A stretch of 64,000 nt of DNA from Pedobacter glucosidilyticus (GTDB lineage: Bacteria > Bacteroidota > Bacteroidia > Sphingobacteriales > Sphingobacteriaceae), in assembly GCF_002483235.1 (NCBI RefSeq), contig NZ_DLHN01000037.1, positions 87,875-151,874 of the forward strand, in the 5' to 3' direction. The position numbers and the translations under genes were made by a program. Every line of letters begins with the position of its first letter. The first letter of the stretch is position 1. This document shows, piece by piece, positions 27,179-36,432 of this stretch. The notes beneath the pieces are model-generated. The model was given only the letters and a program-made list of their open reading frames with translations, did no database searches and was not told the origin of the DNA.

Positions 27179-28429
27179 TTATGCTTTATGTTGCTTAAGT
27201 AATCGTAATAAAAGATTTAAAGCCGCAATAGCTGCTCTTTCTATATTTTGCAAACGTTTATTACTAAAAGTAAATTTCTTGGCAATAGTTTGATTTTTGT
27301 GCGCAACTGCTATCCAAACTGTACCAACGGGTTTTTCTAACGTTCCACCATCAGGACCAGCAACACCACTAATGGCAATAGCATAATCACTATTAAAATT
27401 TTTAATTGCTCCATTGGCCATTTCCGTAACTGTTTCCTCACTAACAGCACCATAAGTATCTAAAGTTTGACCATTTACCCCTAATTGCTTCATTTTTAAA
27501 GCATTAGAATAAACAATTCCTCCACCTAAAAACACCGAGGAAGAACCTGGATGCTGAGTAAGTAAGTGTGAAAGATAACCGCCAGTACAACTCTCTGCAA
27601 CGCTAAGGGTTAGCTTTTGTATGTCCATTAAATTTAAAATAGCTTTTTCCAGAGGAATATCTTCATCTGCAACCCAAAAATCTTCTATCTCATTTTTAAT
27701 GAGCGCAGCAAAATGTTCTACTTCTTGCTGTGTTTCTGGAGTAATACCCGTTACTGTGCTTAATCTTAACCTAACAATACCTAGTTTAGGTAAATAAGCC
27801 AATTTAATATAAGCAGGCAAACTATCTTCTATATGCGCTATTTTTTCGGCCAAGAAAGACTCGCCAATACCAGCTGTTAAAATAGTTTTATGGAATATGG
27901 AGGGTAAATTATAAGTGGCTTTTATAAGGGGTAATATTTTATCCTGCATCAAAGCCATCATTTCAAATGGCACACCAGGCATAGATACAATCATCCTATC
28001 CTTATTTCTAAATAGCATACAGGGTGCAGTTCCATTTTCGTTTAAGATAACTTCGCAATTATCTGGCACCATAGCCTGTTGCTTATTTAACTCGGTTAAT
28101 GGAGCGTTATATTTGGCAAAAATAGCAGCAACTTTATCTAAAGTTGGCTGGTGTAAAACCATTCCTCCACTTTTATAAAACTCGGCTAATGTTTTTTTGG
28201 TAATATCGTCTTTTGTAGGCCCTAAACCACCGGTAATCAAAATAATATTAGCTCTTTTCTCTGCCTCACGTAGTGCTTCTTTAATATGCTCAGCATCATC
28301 AGAAACAGAAGTGATTTGCTTTACTTTAACGCCTATTTTATTAAGCTCTACTGCCATCCAGGCCGAGTTGGAGTCTATAATTTGGCCTATAAGAATCTCA
28401 TCGCCAATGGTTATAATTTCTGCAAGCAT
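27179..28429 (-). CDS. cinA: CinA family nicotinamide-nucleotide amidohydrolase
   Basis: 416 residues with both CinA halves. The N-terminal molybdopterin-binding-like domain (1-170) has EIITIGDEILIGQIIDSNS and ITGGLGPTKDD. The C-terminal amidohydrolase domain (from about 255) has SVAESCTGGYLSHLLT and ISGVAGPDGGT, with the nucleophile Ser region. It recycles NMN to nicotinic acid mononucleotide and can cleave ADP-ribose in the full form. 5 bp downstream of lptD and 46 bp upstream of the E2 gene, on the same strand. Confidence 0.95.
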   Translation of the reverse strand: MLAEIITIGDEILIGQIIDSNSAWMAVELNKIGVKVKQITSVSDDAEHIKEALREAEKRANIILITGGLGPTKDDITKKTLAEFYKSGGMVLHQPTLDKVAAIFAKYNAPLTELNKQQAMVPDNCEVILNENGTAPCMLFRNKDRMIVSMPGVPFEMMALMQDKILPLIKATYNLPSIFHKTILTAGIGESFLAEKIAHIEDSLPAYIKLAYLPKLGIVRLRLSTVTGITPETQQEVEHFAALIKNEIEDFWVADEDIPLEKAILNLMDIQKLTLSVAESCTGGYLSHLLTQHPGSSSVFLGGGIVYSNALKMKQLGVNGQTLDTYGAVSEETVTEMANGAIKNFNSDYAIAISGVAGPDGGTLEKPVGTVWIAVAHKNQTIAKKFTFSNKRLQNIERAAIAALNLLLRLLKQHKA

Positions 28430-28434
28430 ATTTT

Positions 28435-31080
28435 TTAGAATCTTTGGATTGCGTTTGATGTACGCTTACTTAATTTTAAATCTTGAAGTATGGATGCTTT
28501 AACTCTTAAATTAACACTATAGAATTTATAAATCCCGAAAGGACTCCAATTGATGGATAAATCCCAACAATGTAAATCGCGGTAAATAGCAAAAGATGTT
28601 GGGCTAATGGTATTAGAGTTAAAATCATAACCCGATGAAAATTGAACTTTCCATTTAGGCGTTAAGTTAAAGTCTCCGTTAGCATTAAGTGTTTGTACAA
28701 TATCTTTCTCAAAACCTGTATTGATATAATTGAAATTATAGAAAAAGCTTAAATTCCATGGGATATTAAAATCAACAAAAGCGTTGGCATTTCTACTTAT
28801 TTGTTGTAATTGTGCGGCTTGTTGCGGACTTACCCTGTTAAACAAATCACTATTCTGATTTGGAGGATTATTGGTAGCATTATTTTTGCCTAAAGTTGTC
28901 GAGTTTAAGCTATAATCAAAAGAAAAACTAAAGTTTTGTAAACGTGGTAAGCTCCCCTCCTGCCAAGTATATCTATCTAATCTTCTACCTCTTAAAACAC
29001 CATTAAACTCCTCTGTTTCGTAAACATAGGGATCTAATACACCTGTAAAACTAATACCTAATTTTTCGGTAAAAAAGGTTCTTCCTGAGAAAGAAAGTGT
29101 TGAAAGTTTAAAACTATCTGCCAAGAAGTTATAATTACCATTGATGTTTAAGCCTTGCAGAATAGGAATCTTCTTTATACCTCCGTTTGTAGTATCTTTA
29201 GCATTACGCACTTTCATTTCGATATTATTTTCTAAACCAAAAGTCATGGATGCTTGCCTACCCAAACCCGGCCCTCCATAAATACTATTCTCAAAAATAG
29301 AGTAACGCTGTACATCTCCCGCTTGGTTAGACCTCACATCCTGATAATAACCATATTTATCCTGACCAAAATCTGGACGGTAAGAAATACCTACGTTGGG
29401 TGTCATCACATGCCTAATGGCTGCAACCTTACCTTTTTTGAAATTTACCAAACCATAAATTTTTGTAGACACTTGGGTACCTACAGAATATTCGCTGGCT
29501 CTTCTAAAACCTTGAATGGTGTCGATAGCTAAAGAATCTTTAGTTCCGTTGGCTGTAGGTGCTAAAATATAATTTTTACGGATGGTTTGTAAATACCAAC
29601 GTTCATTATAAGATAGGTTTTGGCTAAACTGGAAATATTTAAATATTTGTGATGATAAAGAAACCGGGATACTGTGTTGAATACCTGTTCTTACTTTTCT
29701 TAATGCTTCTTTGGTAAACAATAAAGAATCTGTTGTTTCTAACTGGTTATCAAAGTTTAAGTTATAGCCTACTGCAATTCTTTGATACCATTTTTGCTCT
29801 CCCGCCCTATCCTTTTTATCAAAAGGATTGATGGTAGACATACTGAAATTTAAAGTTGGTAAACCTAAACGTATTTGTTTGGTGGTTAAATCTTGACTGT
29901 GAGACAAACTAGTACTTAAGTTAAACGGTGTATTTGCCCATGTTTTAGAATATGAAATACTTGAATTTAAGGTATTTTGAGCTATTTGAGTAAAATCCTG
30001 AACACCACTTTGTCTAAAATAAGATGAAGAACCTGCATTTACTGATGCGCTAAAATTAGTTCCTGGTTTAGCATTTGGATTTTGTGTGTGTGTCCATCTG
30101 ATATTGAAGTTTTTACTTGGATTTTCATATTCTGGTGTACCTTCTACCCCAGATTTTGTTGAAAAGAACGAAAAGAACAAGTTACCGTTATACTTGTAAC
30201 GTTTGGTGTAATTACTGGTTGCATTCATCTCATAAGAACCTTTTGAGTAAACACCACCTCTTAGGGTTAAATCCCAATAATCATTTAAACCTACATAATA
30301 CCCAAAATCTTTCAAGAAAAAACCCAAACGAGCATCTTCGCCAAAATTAGGTAACAAAACTCCAGAAACCCTTTTATTAGGCTTAGGGAAAAAGCCAAAA
30401 GGAAGTACGAAAGGAAGCGGAACATCTTCTATAACCAAATAGGCTGGTCCGGTAACAATGGTTTTTTCTGTTGCAATACCTTTTGTAATGATGATACCAA
30501 AATGCTGATGTGGATCTGGAAGATTACAAGTAGAATAAGTAACCTTTTTCATGTGGACTTCCTCGTTTTGTTGCTTTTTAATTCTTCCACCGGTAATAAA
30601 TCCTCCATCCTGCTCGGTATATACCTGATATATTTTGCCTTTAGAGGTTTTAAAATTGTAAAAAACAGAATCGGCAGTGAGCGTACCCTGAGAAGGATCT
30701 TTAAAAATAGGTAAACCAGAAAACCTACCTAAAGAATCTATAGTTCCTTTGGCAAAAATAGTATTGTTCTTTTGGTCTAATTTAATAAAACCGGCATCAA
30801 CTTCTCGTTCACCGTAAACAACTTTTGCCTTTCCGTATAAATAAATGATATTGTTTTTAGCATCGTAAAAAGTAGAATCTTCTGCGGTAGCTACAATTTT
30901 ATCATTAATTGTATTTTTGTTAGAATTTTTCTTAACAGAATCCGTTTGGGTAGAATCTGTAGATGCAATAGCGTTAATTTTTGTTTTTAACGTGTCCACT
31001 TGCCCAATTGCATCATTTGTTAGTAAACAAATGTGTATTATTGCGCCAATACAGATAAAAATTATATTAGTAAATTTCAA
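28435..31080 (-). CDS. lptD: LPS assembly protein LptD (outer-membrane barrel)
   Basis: 881 residues. A signal peptide (IIFICIGAIIHICLL, cleaved near IGQ) is followed by the OstA/LptA-like beta-jellyroll (about 55-200, with YLYGKAKVVYGEREVDAGFIKLD) and a large C-terminal barrel rich in aromatic-ended strands. This is the outer-membrane translocon that inserts lipopolysaccharide. Bacteroidota LptD lacks the classical disulfide cysteines of Proteobacteria, and few Cys are seen here. The start is TTG at 31080; an in-frame stop lies six bases before it and no ATG gives an intact signal. Divergent from the amidase with only 8 bp between ORFs as first read. Confidence 0.9.
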   Translation of the reverse strand: MKFTNIIFICIGAIIHICLLTNDAIGQVDTLKTKINAIASTDSTQTDSVKKNSNKNTINDKIVATAEDSTFYDAKNNIIYLYGKAKVVYGEREVDAGFIKLDQKNNTIFAKGTIDSLGRFSGLPIFKDPSQGTLTADSVFYNFKTSKGKIYQVYTEQDGGFITGGRIKKQQNEEVHMKKVTYSTCNLPDPHQHFGIIITKGIATEKTIVTGPAYLVIEDVPLPFVLPFGFFPKPNKRVSGVLLPNFGEDARLGFFLKDFGYYVGLNDYWDLTLRGGVYSKGSYEMNATSNYTKRYKYNGNLFFSFFSTKSGVEGTPEYENPSKNFNIRWTHTQNPNAKPGTNFSASVNAGSSSYFRQSGVQDFTQIAQNTLNSSISYSKTWANTPFNLSTSLSHSQDLTTKQIRLGLPTLNFSMSTINPFDKKDRAGEQKWYQRIAVGYNLNFDNQLETTDSLLFTKEALRKVRTGIQHSIPVSLSSQIFKYFQFSQNLSYNERWYLQTIRKNYILAPTANGTKDSLAIDTIQGFRRASEYSVGTQVSTKIYGLVNFKKGKVAAIRHVMTPNVGISYRPDFGQDKYGYYQDVRSNQAGDVQRYSIFENSIYGGPGLGRQASMTFGLENNIEMKVRNAKDTTNGGIKKIPILQGLNINGNYNFLADSFKLSTLSFSGRTFFTEKLGISFTGVLDPYVYETEEFNGVLRGRRLDRYTWQEGSLPRLQNFSFSFDYSLNSTTLGKNNATNNPPNQNSDLFNRVSPQQAAQLQQISRNANAFVDFNIPWNLSFFYNFNYINTGFEKDIVQTLNANGDFNLTPKWKVQFSSGYDFNSNTISPTSFAIYRDLHCWDLSINWSPFGIYKFYSVNLRVKASILQDLKLSKRTSNAIQRF

Positions 31081-31096
31081 AATTCAATATGAATAT

Positions 31097-31104
31097 TATT
31101 TTTG
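31097..31104 (+). promoter_or_regulatory. -7 box of the amidase promoter
   Basis: TATTTTTG fits TAnnTTTG. A transcript starting near 31110 excludes the first in-frame ATG at 31089 and supports ATG at 31137 as the amidase start. A clear -33 element is not seen. Confidence 0.5.
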
Positions 31105-31136
31105 TAAGCAAGGTAAACGAAAAACGTTCAAAATTA

Positions 31137-31952
31137 ATGAAAATTACAACATTCAAAAGGTTTATTAGCTGTATTATTCTTTCTATAACTCTTACCTTTT
31201 TTTCAAAAAATTTATTTGCCGGCAAAGATAACTTTTCTGCCGCTAGTAAAGTAAAAGTAATTGTAATAGATGCTGGACATGGTGGTGAAGATGGGGCCAC
31301 AAGAGGTTTATTTTCTAAAGAAAAAGACGTAGCCTTACAAGTGGCTTTAAAATTAGGAAAAGCTATCGAAGCTAGATTACCTGATGTTAAAGTAATTTAT
31401 ACCCGTAAAACGGATGTTTTTGTAAAACTTTATGATAGAATTGGGATAGCGAATAGAGAGAAAGCAGATATATTTATATCTATACATTGTAACTCTATGC
31501 CTTATAATTATAAAAATAGAGCTGCAGTTAGAGGTACAGAAACACTGGTATCTGGTTTTGGTAGAATTGATGAACAGGATGCCGCCTTAAGGGAAAACGC
31601 TTCTATATTATTAGAAAAAGATTATAAAAACAATTATGAGGGTTTTGACCCTAGAGACCCAGAGAGCTATATTATCTTTTCTTTAATGAAAAATACTTTT
31701 AGAGAACAGAGTATTAAATTGGCATCATTACTGCAAGATGAGTATAAAAAATCTGGACGTATTAGCAGGGGTGTTAAGGAACAAAGTTTAGCAGTTTTAG
31801 CCAAGGCAGGTATGCCAGCTATTTTAACAGAAATTGGCTTTATCAGCAGCCCTGAGGAAGAAAAATACATCAATTCTGACGAAGGTCAGGATGAAATTGT
31901 AAGCAATATTTTAAATGCTATTATCACTTACAAAAAGCAAATTGAGTCTTAA
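31137..31952 (+). CDS. N-acetylmuramoyl-L-alanine amidase (Amidase_3)
   Basis: 271 residues from ATG at 31137 (a 16-codon in-frame extension to 31089 is less likely because the -7 box lies in it). Signal peptide near CIILSITLTFF. The zinc amidase core has VIVIDAGHGGEDGA (His ligand), SIHCNS (His ligand), and the catalytic Glu in ILTEIGFISSPEEE. It cleaves the stem peptide from murein in the periplasm, as in daughter-cell separation. It is 24 bp upstream of mlaD-like gene. No SPOR or LysM domain is present, so targeting must come from a partner. Confidence 0.93.
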   Translation: MKITTFKRFISCIILSITLTFFSKNLFAGKDNFSAASKVKVIVIDAGHGGEDGATRGLFSKEKDVALQVALKLGKAIEARLPDVKVIYTRKTDVFVKLYDRIGIANREKADIFISIHCNSMPYNYKNRAAVRGTETLVSGFGRIDEQDAALRENASILLEKDYKNNYEGFDPRDPESYIIFSLMKNTFREQSIKLASLLQDEYKKSGRISRGVKEQSLAVLAKAGMPAILTEIGFISSPEEEKYINSDEGQDEIVSNILNAIITYKKQIES

Positions 31953-31976
31953 ATTTGAAAATTAAAATTTAAAATT

Positions 31977-32921
31977 TTGAAAATTTCTAACGAAACTAAA
32001 GTAGGTATACTTGCAGCATTTGCAATTGCCGTTTTTATCATAGGTTATAACTTCTTAAAGGGTAACGATATTTTTAGCAGCGAAAATGAATTTTACGCTA
32101 AGTACGATAAAGTTGAAGGTTTGGCCATTTCTAAACCTGTTCTGGTAAATGGTTATCAGATTGGTCGTGTTTCTGATCTTACTTTACTAGAAAGCGGGCA
32201 AATATTAGCTCAATTTAAAATTGATCCTAAATATGCTATCCCTAAAAACACCATAGCCAGACTAGAAAGTACAGATTTGCTTGGTAGTAAAGCTGTAGTT
32301 TTTGATTTAGGAAGTAGCCTCACTTATGCCGTTGACGGAGATACTTTAAATGCTAATGTGCAACAAAATATACTAGAACAAGTAGAACCTGTGCAAAAGA
32401 AAGCTCAAATGCTTATTTCTAGAATGGATTCTATTTTAACATCTGTTAATCAGATTTTGAATCCTACATTCCAAGAAAATATCAATAGAAGTTTTAATAG
32501 TATTGCTAAAACTTTAGAAACTTTAGAATCGACCTCTAAAACTGTTGATGGTATGGTGGGTGTGCAATCTAAAAGAATTGATAACATATTAGCTAATGCC
32601 GAATCTATCTCTGCTAATTTGAAGAATAATAATCAACAAATCACCAATATAATTTCCAATTTTAATACCATGTCTGACCAATTAGCTAAAGCTAATTTTA
32701 AACAGACTTTAGACAATGCAGATAAGGCTGTTGCTGATTTACAGAATGTTATGAACAAAGTAAACTCAGGCAAAGGCTCTGTAGGCTTACTATTGAATGA
32801 TGAAAAATTATATAATAACTTAAATAATGCAGCTCAAAATTTAGATAAGCTGATGCTAGATTTAAAAGCTAATCCTAAACGTTATGTAAGCTTCTCTGTA
32901 TTTGGCGGAAAGAAAGAGTAA
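31977..32921 (+). CDS. MlaD family (MCE) phospholipid-transport protein
   Basis: 314 residues. The start is TTG at 31977. A single N-terminal membrane helix (VGILAAFAIAVFIIGYNFLK) precedes one MCE domain (about 38-115, KVEGLAISKPVLVNGYQIGRV, LLGSKAVVFDLG), then a long helical coiled coil rich in Asn/Gln (about 120-290). MCE proteins assemble as hexamers that channel lipids between inner and outer membranes. The rest of the Mla transporter (MlaE, MlaF) is not in this window. The preceding amidase and facing lptD make this an envelope cluster. A terminator follows. Confidence 0.92.
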   Translation: MKISNETKVGILAAFAIAVFIIGYNFLKGNDIFSSENEFYAKYDKVEGLAISKPVLVNGYQIGRVSDLTLLESGQILAQFKIDPKYAIPKNTIARLESTDLLGSKAVVFDLGSSLTYAVDGDTLNANVQQNILEQVEPVQKKAQMLISRMDSILTSVNQILNPTFQENINRSFNSIAKTLETLESTSKTVDGMVGVQSKRIDNILANAESISANLKNNNQQITNIISNFNTMSDQLAKANFKQTLDNADKAVADLQNVMNKVNSGKGSVGLLLNDEKLYNNLNNAAQNLDKLMLDLKANPKRYVSFSVFGGKKE

Positions 32922-32943
32922 AAAATATTTTCATATAAAACAT

Positions 32944-32966
32944 AAAAGCCCTTAAAGGGCTTTTTT
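32944..32966 (+). terminator. Intrinsic terminator after the MlaD gene
   Basis: AAAAGCCC/GGGCTTTT stem with a short TTAAA loop followed by a T-run, 23 bp after the stop at 32921. Confidence 0.88.
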
Positions 32967-33006
32967 ATATTATTCTTTTCACATAAATATTTTCAATTAA
33001 ACCCGA

Positions 33007-33899
33007 TTAATCAAAATCTATTTCAAAATAGTGAAGAATTGCCTTATAATTATCTTGGGCTGTAAGACAAGTATCTAATAAGTACTCTTTTATATGTGTC
33101 CATTCTTGTAAACCTCGATAATAAAAAAGCTTAATATCTTCATTTATGATAAACGGAACGATGTTATTTGCTAGGCACTCTTTAAACATAATTAAACGTC
33201 CAACCCTCCCATTTCCATCTTGGAAAGGATGTATATTTCAAATTGGTAATGAAAATCTATAATATCCTTTAAATCTTTTTTTTCAATAAGGTGATAATGA
33301 TTTAATAATGCTCTCATTTTAGCAGCAACTTCCTTAGGAGGACAGGTTTCATTCCCCCCTACTTCATTAGGTAGTTTTTTATACTCTCCAACATTAAACC
33401 AATCTTTCTGACTATCAGAAGTACCTGATTTTAAAAGATAATGTAATTCTTTGATAAAAGATTCTGACAGCTTAGTCTTCGCTTTATCAATTATTAAATC
33501 AATACATCTAAAATGATTGGTAGTTTCAATAATATCATCAATATTAATACTCTCCTTAGATACACCTATTGTATTAGTTTCAAAAATATATCGCGTTTGG
33601 TCATGAGTCAATTTACTTCCTTCAATACGGTTAGAGTTATAAGTAAGATCTATCTGCGTACGATGATAAATCCCGCCTTTTAACTTCATTTCTTTTTGCT
33701 CTTTTAGATAATTGAGTAAAGGGTTATCACTAAATTTCTTTTTCTTCTCTTTTAGAGGCAAGGTAGCTTCTTCAGGTATATTCCATGTTTTACCTGTTAA
33801 AAAAGCTCCATTTATTTTCCCAAGAGCACAATAATTACGAACAGTTCTTTCTGGAACATTCCATTTTTTTGCAAAAACAATAACAGATATATACTTCAT
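33007..33899 (-). pseudogene. Fic family AMP-transferase with N-terminal helix-turn-helix, frameshifted
   Basis: The first frame (33192-33899, 235 aa) starts with an excisionase/MerR-like DNA-binding segment (VFAKKWNVPERTVRNYCALGKINGAF), then a Fic-type body with the class II inhibitory helix SNRIEG. The catalytic loop is lost because the sequence moves out of frame: after HYQFE the reading continues off-frame and stops at 33192. In the other frame the same DNA gives IHPFQDGNGRVGR (33196-33234), the Fic motif HPFxDGNGR, followed without gap by MFKECLANN to the stop at 33007. The total length is 893 bases, one short of a multiple of three, so a single base loss near 33235-33236 explains it. 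The active-site peptide is not translated from the first start. It could be decay, sequencing error or programmed shift. Confidence 0.85.
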
Positions 33900-33919
33900 T
33901 TATTTGAAAGACTAAGACC

Positions 33920-33979
33920 TATCGGCAAACAAAAGATAAATACAATCTAAAAATATCAAAATTTTACCGATAACGGCAA
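33920..33979 (-). promoter_or_regulatory. Candidate operator of the Fic gene
   Basis: Three related TTGCCG-type half-sites lie upstream of the Fic start: TATCGGCAAA at 33920-33929, TTTACCGATA at 33963-33972 and CGGCAA at 33974-33979. The last two form an imperfect dyad TTACCG-ATAA-CGGCAA. The HTH domain of the Fic protein could bind them for self-control. Pattern only. Confidence 0.35.
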
Positions 33980-34042
33980 TATATTATTTTGAAGTATTTA
34001 TAAGTAAACAAGAAAATTAATTGACTTTAGCAGTTTTTAAAG

Positions 34043-34954
34043 TTATATCACAAAGGTTTCACCTTCATTGGCTAAATAAGTCTCCGGAAAAACCGACCGA
34101 GCTTCAATTAATAAAGGACTTAAATCTCGGTATCTGGCAGAAAAATGACCTATTAAAAGTTTTTTAGCTCCAATTTTTTTTGCAATCTCACCTGCTTCTT
34201 GGCTGGTTGTATGAAAAGTAGCTTTTGCTCTTTCTACCATATCATGCATAAAAGTAGCTTCGTGATAAAGCGTATCTACATGATAAATATGGTTGATATA
34301 AGTCCAATCGCAAACTGTATCAGAGCAGTAAGCATAAGCTTTAGGTTCATCGGCCTCAATGGTCAAATCCATAGCTTTATGTACTTTACCATTTTTATCA
34401 GTAAAATCTATTCCTTTTTTTAGTAAAGGAATATAATTAGCAGGGATTTCTAATGCTGCTACTTTATCTTTTAAAACTTTTCTTAAACGTTGTTTCTCTT
34501 TGAAAATAAATCCAGAACAAGGTATCCTATGGTTTAAAGGAATGGTTTCAACTGTGAAATCGTTGGTTTCAAAAATGAGCTCTGCACTACCCGGCTTAAT
34601 GGCTTTAAACGCTATCGGAAAATCAATATGTGTATCAGAATGTTCAAATTGTATGTTCAGAATGTCCATGAGTTTCTCTGGACCAAATAAATGTAAAGGT
34701 CTTTTTCTTCCATTTAAATTCATAGATGAAATTAAACCTACCAAACCAAAGAAATGGTCTCCGTGTAAATGGCTAATAAAAATATGCTCTATTTTATGAT
34801 ATTTAATACCATAACGAAGCATTTGCTGCTGTGTACCCTCTCCACAATCTATCATTAACAGCCTTTCGTTGATATTGAGAACTTGTGAAGTTGGGTTTCT
34901 GCTAAATATAGGCGTAGCAGAACTACTACCCAAAATGGTAACCTCAAACTTCAT
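34043..34954 (-). CDS. rnz: Ribonuclease Z
   Basis: 303 residues of the metallo-beta-lactamase fold. The zinc motif HLHGDH is at 62-67, with further ligands in the DTV segment and in LLIGHFSARY. The start FEVTILGSSSATPIFSRNPTSQ is family-typical. It trims the 3' trailer of tRNA precursors and can act on other RNAs. It lies 18 bp downstream of the STAS gene and ends the phoH-purC-STAS-rnz strand group. Length is usual for the short bacterial form. Confidence 0.95.
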   Translation of the reverse strand: MKFEVTILGSSSATPIFSRNPTSQVLNINERLLMIDCGEGTQQQMLRYGIKYHKIEHIFISHLHGDHFFGLVGLISSMNLNGRKRPLHLFGPEKLMDILNIQFEHSDTHIDFPIAFKAIKPGSAELIFETNDFTVETIPLNHRIPCSGFIFKEKQRLRKVLKDKVAALEIPANYIPLLKKGIDFTDKNGKVHKAMDLTIEADEPKAYAYCSDTVCDWTYINHIYHVDTLYHEATFMHDMVERAKATFHTTSQEAGEIAKKIGAKKLLIGHFSARYRDLSPLLIEARSVFPETYLANEGETFVI

Positions 34955-34972
34955 AGAAACAGGATGGTAAAA

Positions 34973-35350
34973 CTATTTAATTTCTTTTCTTAATTCTTTC
35001 TCAATTTCTTCCATAAAAATCAAATCAATAGCTTCTTCAACTTTAGGAACTATGGTCATAACGTTATCTAACTGAGAAATGGTGATTAGTCTTGAAACAG
35101 CCTCATTGATACCTGTGATAATAAAAACTCCATCAGCGTTTTTGCAAAGCCTATGACCAACCAACAAGCTACTTAAACCAGAAGAATCAGCATATTTTAC
35201 ACCAGACATATCTAAGATGATATTTCTTTGTCCTTCTGTGTTGCTTAAAATTAATTCTGACTTTAATTGTGGAGAAACTAAAGAGTTTAATTTGCTCTCA
35301 TTAAGCTTTATTAAAACATATTTCTCGTGTTTATCAACTGAAAACTTCAT
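34973..35350 (-). CDS. STAS-domain anti-sigma factor antagonist-like protein
   Basis: 125 residues, a single STAS domain. The phosphorylatable serine pair lies in VKYADSSGLSSLLVG (S56/S57), as in SpoIIAA-like antagonists that switch partners when dephosphorylated. No kinase or sigma gene adjoins it. It lies between purC (56 bp upstream) and rnz (18 bp downstream). Partner-switching control is inferred from the fold only. Confidence 0.9.
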   Translation of the reverse strand: MKFSVDKHEKYVLIKLNESKLNSLVSPQLKSELILSNTEGQRNIILDMSGVKYADSSGLSSLLVGHRLCKNADGVFIITGINEAVSRLITISQLDNVMTIVPKVEEAIDLIFMEEIEKELRKEIK

Positions 35351-35406
35351 AACGTTTGATATTTCTTGTAATTTAATAGAATTTTAGCCAAAAAGAAAGA
35401 ATTATT

Positions 35407-36351
35407 TTAAAGTTGCGTTAATGCTTTAAGAATATGACTTTCTACCCGATGATGAATATCATCTGTAGCAGCTTTTTTAAATTCTTCGCCAGTAATTTTC
35501 TCATACAACTCAATATATCTTTCAGAGATAGCAATTACTCTGGCTTCATCCATCTCAGGAATTACTTGCCCGTCTTTGCCTTGAAAGTTATTTTCTATTA
35601 ACCACTGTCTTACAAATTCTTTAGAAAGTTGCTTTTGTGGTTTAGCTGCTGCCTGTAATTCTTCATATCCTTCTTTGTAGAAATATCTTGAAGAATCTGG
35701 GGTATGTATTTCATCAATCAAATGAATTTTACCATCGGCTTTGCCAAATTCATATTTGGTATCTACTAATATCAAACCTTGCTCGGCCGCAATCTCGGTA
35801 CCTCTTTGGTAAAGTTTACGGGTATAATCTTCTAACTGTAGGTAATCTTCCTCAGAAACAATACCTCTCTTCAAGATTTCTTCTCTTGAAATATCTTCAT
35901 CATGCCCAACCGCAGCTTTGGTTGTTGGGGTTATAATAGGCTCTGGAAGTTTATCATTTTCTTTTAATCCTTCTGGTAGTTGTACTCCGCAAATGACTCT
36001 TCTACCCGCAGCATATTCTCTTGCTGCATGCCCAGCAAGATATCCTCTGATGACCATTTCAACTTTAAATGGTTCGCAAATTTTACCTATGGTAACGCTA
36101 GGGTCTGGAACTGATAATACCCAATTTGGAACTATGTCTTGTGTAGCAGCTAAAAATTTTGCTGCTATTTGGTTTAAAACCTGCCCTTTAAATGGAATGG
36201 GTTCTGGCAAGACAACATCAAAAGCAGAAATTCTATCACTTACCACCATCACCAGATATTTATCCTGAATGGTGTATACATCTCTAACTTTACCCTTATA
36301 AAAATTGGTTTGACCAGGAAGATTAAATCTTGTTTCTTTGATTGCTTTCAT
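35407..36351 (-). CDS. purC: Phosphoribosylaminoimidazole-succinocarboxamide synthase
   Basis: 314 residues, the long SAICAR synthetase form. It condenses CAIR with aspartate using ATP in purine synthesis. Seen: KVRDVYTIQDKYLVMVVSDRISAFDVVLPEPIPFKG, the MVIRGYLAGHAAREYAAG substrate block, the VGHDEDIS acidic loop, LVDTKYEFG and DEIHTPDSSRYF. Length and motif order are as expected. It follows phoH by 81 bp on the same strand. No other pur genes are close. Confidence 0.96.
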   Translation of the reverse strand: MKAIKETRFNLPGQTNFYKGKVRDVYTIQDKYLVMVVSDRISAFDVVLPEPIPFKGQVLNQIAAKFLAATQDIVPNWVLSVPDPSVTIGKICEPFKVEMVIRGYLAGHAAREYAAGRRVICGVQLPEGLKENDKLPEPIITPTTKAAVGHDEDISREEILKRGIVSEEDYLQLEDYTRKLYQRGTEIAAEQGLILVDTKYEFGKADGKIHLIDEIHTPDSSRYFYKEGYEELQAAAKPQKQLSKEFVRQWLIENNFQGKDGQVIPEMDEARVIAISERYIELYEKITGEEFKKAATDDIHHRVESHILKALTQL

Positions 36352-36432
36352 TCTTTTTTTTGTGAGTAGTAATGATAAAAACTTTAGAAGTCTATCAAAC
36401 TATCAACCTTATACACTTTTAACTTTCTACTT

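Noticed and set aside
31089..31136. Upstream ATG for the amidase at 31089
   Set aside because: It overlaps the -7 box and would place residues before a normal signal peptide; ATG at 31137 is better.
32967..34042. Toxin-antitoxin or prophage island around the Fic gene
   Set aside because: No separate antitoxin ORF, integrase, direct repeats or tRNA site are seen; the Fic protein carries its own inhibitory helix.
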